Source: Deltaproteobacteria bacterium (GTDB lineage Bacteria > Myxococcota > Myxococcia > Myxococcales > Myxococcaceae). From it: a stretch of DNA of 6,004 bases. A program made the translations under genes and the position numbers. Every line of letters starts with the position of its first letter. The first letter of the stretch is position 1. The notes below the pieces were generated by a model that worked only from the letters and a program-made list of their open reading frames with translations, was not told the origin of the DNA and did no database searches. Location of the stretch: the NCBI GenBank assembly GCA_016875515.1, contig VGRA01000182.1, positions 1-6,004 on the forward strand, in the 5' to 3' direction. Below, piece by piece: positions 1-6,004 of this stretch.

Positions 1-2651
1 AAGCGGTCGGACACCAGCTCCGTGACCGGGGTGTAGTGGGTCACCTGCGCGAGCGGGAACAGCGTGTGGGCGCCGCGCACCGGCACGTTGTACGTCTCCG
101 TGCGGCCCTGGTTGTTCACGAAGGTGTAGCTGGTCGGCCACTCGGTGAAGGACTGCTCGGTGTACGACGTGGGCTCGGTGCCCACCGGGTTGCCAGCGTT
201 GTCGTACTGGAGCACCGCGCGGGTCTGGTTGAACACCTCCACGTAGCCCGGGCTGCCTACCCCGGAGTAGGCGAAGAGGATGGCCGCCTCGTCGTACTTG
301 CCAATGCCGTGGATGTCCGAGTTCAGCCGGGCGCCGTAGTCCATGATGGAGGAGTAGGCGTACTCGTCCATGCGGCCGTCCACCTGGGCCTGGGTCTGCT
401 TGTTGGCGGCGGTCAGCTGCTCGGCGGTGACGGGGAGCTGGCGCTTGCCGTCCACCACCACGCCGATGGTGTCCTTGCGCAGGTCCCAGTACTCGTCGTG
501 GTAGTTGAGGGCGTCGAAGCTGCCTTGGAAGTTGTGCATGAGGCCGAGCGTGTGGCCCACCTCGTGCGTGCCCACGCCGCGCAAGCCGGAGATGCGCAGC
601 TCGTTCCACACCCAGGCCTTGGCCTCGGACCTTGCGTCTTCCTCCTTCTTCCCCTCTGCCCGCAGCGCGGTCAGCCTCTGCTGGTAACGGGCGGCGAGGT
701 CCTTGGCCAAGCCGTAGAACTGGTCATCGGAGAACTCGGCCAGCCAGATGTTGCCGCGGCTGGCGCGGTCCACGCGCTGGCGCTCGAGCGACTCGAGGTC
801 CTTGAGCCGCAGCATGGTCTGGCGGGCCACCTGGCGGTAGAAGCCCGGATCGGAGGCGAGCCGGGCGCGGGCCTTGTCACCCGGGGCGGCGGCCATCACG
901 GCGGCGCGCACCTCGGGGCTGTCCACCAGCTCGGAGGTGAGCGCCGGGTTGGAGGCGATGAGCTGGTCCACCACCGCACGGCGGTCCTGCAGCGCGAGCG
1001 GCGGGCGGCCCTCGAGCTTCCAGCTGTCCAGCATGCCGCGCAGCTTGGGAGCGGCGTTCCGGAAGGACTCGGGGGACCGGTTGCCCTGCGCCGTGAGCGG
1101 GGCGGTGGCGGTGGCCGGGCCGGAGGGGCGACGCGGGTCCACCGCGTCGTAGTTCGCGCTCACGAAGTCCCGGACGTTCTTGCCGGCAATCAGGTCCTTC
1201 ATGCTCAGCTCGCCCGTCAAAACCTCGACGAGCTGCTGCGCGTCACCGGCCCACGAGTCAATGCCGGCGCCGTACACGTACGCGCCCGCCTGCACGATTT
1301 CACCCGTCTCCGGGTCCGCGCCGTGCGGGCCGTAACCCAGAGGCCCCGCCAGCATGGGGTCCGCCACCCAGGCGAACAGGTTGAAGCGGATGTCGCCGAT
1401 GCGGGCGAGCGTACTCTCGGCGCCGCAGGCCTCGGGCGCGCCGGCCGGGACCGGGTTCTCGCAGACGTAGAACATCTGCGGCACCTCGTTGATGTCCTTG
1501 CCATGGGGCACCGCCACGGCACGGCGGAACGCCTTGTCCCACGACGCTTCCATGCCGCGTACAGCCGGCATCATCTCCTTCGGGAAGCCCTGGGACAGGT
1601 GGTACACGACCGGGCGGACCTGCTCGAGCGGACGGTCCTCCACGGGGATGATGTTGCCCTTGTCGTCGCGCCACTGCTTCCAGATGTTGTGGCGGTCCGC
1701 GAACAGCAGGCGGCCGGAGTCGGTCACGCCGCGGTTGCGGTCATAGGTGATGCGCTCAGTCCGGAAGTAACCGAACTTGGTCATCATCTTGTCGTTGTAG
1801 ACGAGCGGCTCGTAGTCCAGCACGCGGGCGGTATCCACGCGCTTGAACGAGTAGCGCATCTTGAGCTCCGCGGCCTCGCAGTCCACGCGGGGGTTGAGCC
1901 AACAGAACGGGATGCGGCCGTAGCCGGGGTAGTCATACGTGGGCGGCATCCCAATCGCCTTCACGGTGAAGTCCATGTAGCTGAGGGCGCCCTTCTCCAC
2001 GGTGCCGTCCGGCTGGCGCTCATCCGGGGAGTAGGCCATGGTGAAGGCGTCCTGTCCCGGATCCTGGTCGATGGGCTGCACGAAGTAGCCGCGGGTCATG
2101 AACTGCATGGACCCGGCCGTGTCGTCCGCGAGCGTCAGATTGGTGATGAGGTTCTTGCTCCAGTCCACGCGGATGAACTCGCGCTGGTACCAGGGGCGGT
2201 CCAGCTGGTCCTCCACCAGCACGTTGGTCTGCTCTCCGGTGGCGGCGTTGTACTGACGCTGCCGGTCGAAGTGGCTGACGATGCGCCAGGCGCCGTACGG
2301 GCTGCCGCGGTACGGGGACCCGTCCTTGTAGACGGTCTTGCCGATGCGGGACTTGTCCGTGTCCACGAGGGGATCGGTCCCGGGGACGAACTCGTAGGAC
2401 CGGTAGGCCACGAGCATGTCCTCGAGCACCTCGAAGCGGATCTTGTCCATCTGGCCCTGCAGGCCAATGAAGGCCAAGGGGCTGGTGGGCGGCACGTCCA
2501 CCACCGTGTCCATGACGTACCACTCGCCGGCCTGCAGCTCCGACTTGCGGATGTAGTTGGGCTGGGTCCGGTCAATCAGGTCCGGGCCCTGTCCACAGGC
2601 GACGGCGAAGAGGGCCACGAGGGCCGCGCCGAGGAGGGATCGCTTCTGCAT
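1..2651 (-). CDS. Lipoprotein zinc metalloprotease, EcxA-like/DUF4953 family, tandem paralog (3' end outside window)
   Basis: Predicted envelope-anchored metzincin peptidase. The frame is open from ATG at 2651 to the left edge: 883 codons plus two bases, no stop. The N-terminus MQKRSLLGAALVALFAVAC is a lipoprotein signal peptide with acylated Cys19; the next residue is Gly, so there is no Asp+2 retention signal. An N-terminal domain follows (about 20-345), containing EWYVMDTVVDVP, a Cys pair in FCWLNPRVDC and KFGYFRTERITYDR (292-305). Next come VVYHLSQGFP (348-357), WDKAFRRA (from 371), MFYVCENPVP, DPETGEIV (446-453), a charged helical stretch of about 240 residues, zinc motif HEVGHTLGLMH (696-706), Met-turn SSIMDYG (Met 770) and IGKYDEAAILFAYSG. 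All three zinc His and the catalytic Glu are present. By comparison with the upstream paralog, about 550 C-terminal residues lie beyond the left edge. An in-frame ATG at 2699 would add 16 residues; 2651 is preferred because it gives a compact signal peptide and has GGAG eight bases upstream. The specific substrate is unknown. Confidence 0.85.
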   Translation of the reverse strand, partial: MQKRSLLGAALVALFAVACGQGPDLIDRTQPNYIRKSELQAGEWYVMDTVVDVPPTSPLAFIGLQGQMDKIRFEVLEDMLVAYRSYEFVPGTDPLVDTDKSRIGKTVYKDGSPYRGSPYGAWRIVSHFDRQRQYNAATGEQTNVLVEDQLDRPWYQREFIRVDWSKNLITNLTLADDTAGSMQFMTRGYFVQPIDQDPGQDAFTMAYSPDERQPDGTVEKGALSYMDFTVKAIGMPPTYDYPGYGRIPFCWLNPRVDCEAAELKMRYSFKRVDTARVLDYEPLVYNDKMMTKFGYFRTERITYDRNRGVTDSGRLLFADRHNIWKQWRDDKGNIIPVEDRPLEQVRPVVYHLSQGFPKEMMPAVRGMEASWDKAFRRAVAVPHGKDINEVPQMFYVCENPVPAGAPEACGAESTLARIGDIRFNLFAWVADPMLAGPLGYGPHGADPETGEIVQAGAYVYGAGIDSWAGDAQQLVEVLTGELSMKDLIAGKNVRDFVSANYDAVDPRRPSGPATATAPLTAQGNRSPESFRNAAPKLRGMLDSWKLEGRPPLALQDRRAVVDQLIASNPALTSELVDSPEVRAAVMAAAPGDKARARLASDPGFYRQVARQTMLRLKDLESLERQRVDRASRGNIWLAEFSDDQFYGLAKDLAARYQQRLTALRAEGKKEEDARSEAKAWVWNELRISGLRGVGTHEVGHTLGLMHNFQGSFDALNYHDEYWDLRKDTIGVVVDGKRQLPVTAEQLTAANKQTQAQVDGRMDEYAYSSIMDYGARLNSDIHGIGKYDEAAILFAYSGVGSPGYVEVFNQTRAVLQYDNAGNPVGTEPTSYTEQSFTEWPTSYTFVNNQGRTETYNVPVRGAHTLFPLAQVTHYTPVTELVSDR
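265..305. repeat. 41-base exact match to 4554-4594 (copy in second paralog)
   Basis: The 41 bases here are identical to those at 4554-4594, in the same orientation. In both genes they encode IGKYDEAAILFAYS just after the Met-turn. This is a conserved part of the paralogous coding sequence and not a mobile repeat. Flanking bases differ on both sides. Confidence 0.8.
2595..2651 (-). other. Lipoprotein signal peptide coding segment (SPase II type)
   Basis: Nineteen codons encode a short positive n-region (QKR), a hydrophobic core (LLGAALVALF) and a lipobox ending A-V-A-C. The Cys is the expected lipid-modified first residue of the mature protein. Ala at -3 is less usual than Leu but acceptable. 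The predicted result is export by the Sec pathway and anchoring in the envelope; inner versus outer membrane cannot be decided from the sequence. Confidence 0.75.
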
Positions 2652-2701
2652 CTGCTGAACTCCGTTGGAAGACGGCTGGGGGTTCTGGGAGGCGGCCATG
2701 G
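2652..2701 (-). other. Short intergenic spacer between the two protease genes
   Basis: Fifty bases separate the TAG of the upstream gene from the preferred ATG of the downstream gene. I see no inverted repeat followed by a T-run and no convincing -35/-10 pair, so read-through from the upstream gene is the simplest arrangement. The whole spacer is also open in the downstream gene's frame: an ATG at 2699 follows the upstream stop after two bases, which would allow translational coupling if that start is used. Confidence 0.5.
2660..2663 (-). promoter_or_regulatory. Ribosome binding site for the second protease gene
   Basis: Minus-strand GGAG sits eight bases before the ATG at 2651, which is a good Shine-Dalgarno spacing. 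It supports the start that places the KR-plus-hydrophobic signal peptide at the very N-terminus. A competing site, GGGAAGG at 2716-2710 within the last codons of the upstream gene, lies ten bases before the alternative in-frame ATG at 2699, so this site does not settle the start by itself. Confidence 0.55.
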
Positions 2702-5700
2702 CTAGAACACCTTCCCGTAGACGGCGTACATGCCGCGCATCATGTCCAGGTCACGCACCCCGTTCTTGAAGATCTCCAGGTAGATGGTCTTGTTGGCGGG
2801 GGGGGCGTTCTCGTAGTCCTTCCAGAGGTTGCGGGTCTGGAGGATGGCGGCCATGGCCGGGGTGACCCGGGCGCCCGCGGCGGTGCTCTTGACCGCGCCG
2901 TAGGTGATGCCCGCCGAGGGGTCATCCACGGTGATGAGCACGTTGCTGGTGTCGCAGGAGACGGCGCCGTCCGGGCAGGTGTAGGTGCAGTTCTGGCCGT
3001 TGGCGTCGCACTGCTCCACCGGCAGCGGGAAGGACTCGGAGGAGCCCAGGCGGAAGACCTGGTTCTGCTTGGAGTAGTCCAGGTCGTAGTTGACGCCGAA
3101 CAGCGCCATGCCCAGGTAGATGGAATAAATGCGGGCGCTCCAGGTGGTCTCGATGCCGGAGGACGAAGGCTGCGTGGCCGGGGCCAGGGTGGGCGGGGTC
3201 AGCGGGTAGCCGAAGCCCTCCACGTATTTGTCACCGTGGATGCGGTTCTGGTGGGTGACGGTGAGCCGGCGCGGGTCGGGGTTGCCGCTCGCGTCCAGCG
3301 CGTAGGAGAGCGTGGGGGCTCGGTCCGCCTCGTTGTTGGACCAGATGTTCCCGAAGGTGCTGGACAGCTCGTCGCCGAACACCAGGTAGTACGGGATGTT
3401 GTAGCGCCGCTGGTCAGCGGTGTCGTCCGCGTCCAGGAAGGTGGCCTGCGGCATGACGGCGGCAAACATGGCGCCGAACTGGTCGTAATAGTGACCCACC
3501 TCGACCATGCGGTTGAAGAAGCCGAAGCCGGAGCGAAAGTCGTACCGGCTGTACATCCGGCGGCCCTCGCCGCGGCCCAGCCAGGCGCGCTTCCAGTCGA
3601 ACTGGTTCGAGTACTCGGCGCCGTAGTAGTACTGGTAAATCTGCCCGAGCACGTCTGCGCCCGCCTGGTCCTTGAAGCGGAACTCGTCGCCCTGGTCCAC
3701 CGCGGCCCAGCAGGAGCGCTGCTCGCGGGTGATGGGATCCTGGCAGCCGTAGAACTTGCCGGAGTTACCGGACGCGTCCTTGTCGAAGTAGAGGTAGGTG
3801 CCGGAGGGCGGCACGCTCATGACCTTGATGAGATCATTGACGCCGTCCAGGGCGGCCATGGTCCAGGTGTCCTGTAGCAGGGGATCCACGCCGTAGGCGA
3901 CGAGCACCTGCTGGCTGCCGTAGCCCTGCTTGTAGAACTGCCGGACCCAGTGCTTGTAGACGAGCGCGGACGAGTCGAACGCGTTGAACGCGGAATTCAC
4001 GGCGCGGTCCGCGCTGAACAGGTAGCGGTCGCGGCGGAAGTGGCTGAAGTAGTAGCCGTTCCAGTAGTCCTCGAGCCACTGCCGGGTCATCTCGAAGTAG
4101 TCGGGGCCACGGTCGAAGCGGTTGCAGGAGAGCACGTAGCCCACGTGGTCGTCCGTGCAGAACATATACGGGACCTCCACCGGGACATTCGCCACGTCCG
4201 CGGCCGCGATGGACGTCGCGCCGTCAATGCGGTTGGCCAACTCGGCCTCGGCGGCCTTCACGTCGGCCCACTTCATCAGCGTGCGGTTGGAGGCCTTCAG
4301 GCGCGAGATGCCGTTGTCGATGATCTCGTCGGTGCTGGCACCCTCGCCCATGCGGAACGGCACGGTCGTGTAGTGGACGCGCTCGGTGTAGTTGGGGATG
4401 GCCTGGCTCTTCCGCTGGACGTTGACCAGCGGGAGGTCGAGCCCGGCGGGGGACAGCTCCACCTGGTTGCCGTCCGAGCCGGGCATGGACAGCGGCTGGC
4501 CGGCGGGGCGCACCTCTTTAAACACCTCCACGTAGCCGGGCTCGCTGCCGCCCGAGTAGGCGAAGAGGATGGCCGCCTCGTCGTACTTGCCAATCCCGGA
4601 GAAGTCCGCGTTGACCTTCCCGCCGTAGTCCATGATGGACGAGTACTCGTACTCGAACACGTTGTCGTGCGGGTGGTCTGCCGTCTCGTCCGCAGTGTGC
4701 AGGGCGGTGGCGTCGGACACGGCGCGGAGGTCCGCGGGGGTGCGCGGAAGGACCTTGGTGCCGCCCTGGTTCACGGTGAGGAAGGGCTTCTTCAACTCCC
4801 AGTAGCGGTCGAAGTAGTTGACCGCGTCGAAGCTGGCCTGAAAGTTGTGGCGGAGGCCGAACGTGTGGCCAATTTCGTGCTCGGAGGTGGCGCGCCACAC
4901 CGACTGCTGCAGGCGGCGGCGGACCTCGCGGTCCGCCTGGACCTTGGCGTTGTAGGCGTTCATGCCCTGGGCCTTGAGCGCCACCAGGCGGGCAGCGCGG
5001 CGGGCCGCCTCGCGCTTGGCCAGCCCCATCATGGGACGGTCGAAGAACTCGGCCAGTTCCATGTTGTGGCGGCTGGCGAAGTCCAGGCGCTGCTGCTCCA
5101 GCTTCTGCAGGGCCGGGAGGTTCAGCATGGCGGTGCGCTTGACCTGCCGGGCGTAGGCGGGGTCCTTCGCGGCGCGCTCGGCCACCGGCGCGGGGAGCAG
5201 CCCCAGGACGTCGTCCTTCATCTCCGGGTTGTCGAGCACGGCCGACTCGAGCGCGGGATCCTCCGCGAGCATGTCCGCGGCCACCTTCATCCGGTCCTGC
5301 GTGGCCACCGGCAGGCCACCGCGGGCGGACAGGCCGACGAACTTGTTCTGCAGCTTCGCGGTGGGCTTCTGGAAGGCGCCCAGGCTGGGGGCGTGGGTGC
5401 GAGAGACAGACTGCTGCTCCGCCATCACCTCCACCCCGTTGCCGGTGCGGGCCAGCTTGCGCTTGGTGGAGGCGTAGGACTGGTTCTCCAGCGCCGCGAA
5501 GTAGCCGCGCACGTCCTCGCCGGAGATGAGGTCATCAATGGACTTGTCCCCGGTCAGGGTGTCGATCAGGTCGAGGCCGTACTGGGCCTGCGAGTCCACC
5601 GCGCCGGTGTAGGTGTTGGCGTTGGCGGAGATGATCTCGCCGGTCTCCGGGTCCGCGGAGGACGGGCCGTAGCCGAGCAGCCCGTTCGGGGTGGGGTCCG

Positions 5701-6004
5701 TGATGGTATAGAGGAAGCTGTAGCGCAGGTCACCCATGCGCGGGCTGGTGCCGGGGGCACCGCAGGGGCCGTCCGCCGGGTTGTCCTTGCCGGTGAGGGT
5801 GTCCTTGGCGGGGACCGGGTTCTCGCAGACGTACAGCATCTGCGGCGCCTGGCTCACGTCCTTGCCCATGGCGGCGGCGGCGGCGCGGCGGAACGCCACG
5901 TCCCAGTGCGCCTGCAGCTCGCGGGTGGACTCCAGGTACTGCCGGTACGTGGAGGTGGCGCACTCGGCGTCAGACAGGGTGCAAGACGGGTCCTTGAAGT
6001 GGCC
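2702..6004 (-). CDS. Large metzincin-type zinc metalloprotease, EcxA-like/DUF4953 family (5' end outside window)
   Basis: Predicted secreted or envelope zinc endopeptidase. The frame is open from the right edge to TAG at 2704-2702, giving 1,100 visible residues; numbering here starts at the edge. The GTG at 5899 is not the true start: 35 in-frame codons precede it, and alignment with the downstream paralog shows that roughly 340 N-terminal residues, including any signal peptide, are missing. Visible order: WDVAFRRA (34-41), YVCENPVP (58-65), GYGPSSADPETGEI (111-124), a charged, probably helical stretch of about 250 residues, zinc motif HEIGHTFGLRH (376-386; three His ligands and catalytic Glu), Met-turn SSIMDYG (Met 458), and IGKYDEAAILFAYSGG. 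A C-terminal region of about 600 residues is rich in aromatic residues and contains CTDDHVGYVLSC (616-627), a CQDPITREQRSC pair and four Cys at 999-1017. The last residues are YAVYGKVF. All catalytic residues are intact. The family call rests on motifs and recalled resemblance. The substrate is unknown. It lies 50 bases upstream of its paralog, probably in one transcript. Confidence 0.85.
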   Translation of the reverse strand, partial: GHFKDPSCTLSDAECATSTYRQYLESTRELQAHWDVAFRRAAAAAMGKDVSQAPQMLYVCENPVPAKDTLTGKDNPADGPCGAPGTSPRMGDLRYSFLYTITDPTPNGLLGYGPSSADPETGEIISANANTYTGAVDSQAQYGLDLIDTLTGDKSIDDLISGEDVRGYFAALENQSYASTKRKLARTGNGVEVMAEQQSVSRTHAPSLGAFQKPTAKLQNKFVGLSARGGLPVATQDRMKVAADMLAEDPALESAVLDNPEMKDDVLGLLPAPVAERAAKDPAYARQVKRTAMLNLPALQKLEQQRLDFASRHNMELAEFFDRPMMGLAKREAARRAARLVALKAQGMNAYNAKVQADREVRRRLQQSVWRATSEHEIGHTFGLRHNFQASFDAVNYFDRYWELKKPFLTVNQGGTKVLPRTPADLRAVSDATALHTADETADHPHDNVFEYEYSSIMDYGGKVNADFSGIGKYDEAAILFAYSGGSEPGYVEVFKEVRPAGQPLSMPGSDGNQVELSPAGLDLPLVNVQRKSQAIPNYTERVHYTTVPFRMGEGASTDEIIDNGISRLKASNRTLMKWADVKAAEAELANRIDGATSIAAADVANVPVEVPYMFCTDDHVGYVLSCNRFDRGPDYFEMTRQWLEDYWNGYYFSHFRRDRYLFSADRAVNSAFNAFDSSALVYKHWVRQFYKQGYGSQQVLVAYGVDPLLQDTWTMAALDGVNDLIKVMSVPPSGTYLYFDKDASGNSGKFYGCQDPITREQRSCWAAVDQGDEFRFKDQAGADVLGQIYQYYYGAEYSNQFDWKRAWLGRGEGRRMYSRYDFRSGFGFFNRMVEVGHYYDQFGAMFAAVMPQATFLDADDTADQRRYNIPYYLVFGDELSSTFGNIWSNNEADRAPTLSYALDASGNPDPRRLTVTHQNRIHGDKYVEGFGYPLTPPTLAPATQPSSSGIETTWSARIYSIYLGMALFGVNYDLDYSKQNQVFRLGSSESFPLPVEQCDANGQNCTYTCPDGAVSCDTSNVLITVDDPSAGITYGAVKSTAAGARVTPAMAAILQTRNLWKDYENAPPANKTIYLEIFKNGVRDLDMMRGMYAVYGKVF
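4554..4594. repeat. 41-base exact match to 265-305 (copy in first paralog)
   Basis: This is the partner of the direct repeat at 265-305. It encodes the same post-Met-turn peptide in the upstream protease, with every codon identical although nearby positions of the two genes have diverged. Shared ancestry with strong codon bias explains most of it; local gene conversion is possible. Confidence 0.8.

Noticed and set aside
1217..2575. Several minus-strand open frames of 100-170 codons in other frames within the second gene
   Set aside because: They overlap the long frame that carries the conserved metalloprotease motifs, and their translations are Arg/Pro/Ser/Ala-rich frame shadows.
2652..2701. 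Possible rho-independent terminator between the two genes
   Set aside because: The spacer has C-rich and G-rich runs, but no stem of useful length and no T-run on the minus strand.
36..2705. Plus-strand open frame of 889 codons opposite the second protease gene
   Set aside because: It lies in exact codon-on-codon register with the minus-strand gene, where a stop can only arise opposite TTA, CTA or TCA codons, which are rare in such GC-rich genes. Its translation is a low-complexity Val/His/Leu/Gly/Arg mix typical of antisense shadows, whereas the minus strand shows a signal peptide and a full metzincin motif set.
3236..3877. Plus-strand open frame of 213 codons opposite the first protease gene
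   Set aside because: Same in-register antisense situation and the same Val/Gly/Ala/His-rich composition, with no recognisable domain.
5899..5899. GTG as the start of the upstream protease
   Set aside because: The frame stays open to the window edge, and the codons before GTG encode a segment (ELQAHWD) that aligns with the paralog, so this GTG is an internal Val codon.

Overview
The window is very GC-rich and densely coding. It is almost entirely filled by two long genes on the minus strand, so transcription runs right to left. The codon bias (third positions nearly all G or C) and the type of protein encoded, very large lipoprotein-like metzincin proteases, suggest a myxobacterium (Myxococcus, Corallococcus, Archangium or Stigmatella-like). 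That placement is an inference from composition and remembered family resemblance, not from a database search.

Layout. Positions 6004-2702 (minus) hold the C-terminal 1,100 residues of a first zinc metalloprotease, whose N-terminus lies beyond the right edge. A 50-base spacer with a ribosome binding site follows. Positions 2651-1 (minus) hold the first 883 residues of a second protein of the same family. It starts with a lipoprotein signal peptide and runs off the left edge without a stop. The two proteins are tandem paralogs. They align through the same ordered landmarks: a W-D-x-A-F-R-R stretch, YVCENPVP (Y-F/L variant), G-Y-G-P...DPETGEI, a long charged helical segment, the zinc motif HExxHxxGxxH, the Met-turn SSIMDYG, and IGKYDEAAILFAYSG. 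Comparing them suggests that each full protein is roughly 1,430 residues long.

Function. Both carry all three zinc-binding histidines, the catalytic glutamate and the Met-turn, so both are predicted to be active peptidases of the metzincin type (EcxA-like / DUF4953 zinc-binding domain). The second is predicted to be exported and lipid-anchored in the envelope. The first probably is too, but its leader is outside the window. No terminator or promoter is evident in the spacer, so co-transcription is likely. A role in protein degradation at the cell surface, for example during predation or nutrient scavenging, is plausible but not shown by the sequence.

No RNA gene, mobile element, CRISPR array or phage feature was seen. 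The large plus-strand open frames, including one of 889 codons, are best explained as antisense shadows of the GC-rich minus-strand genes.
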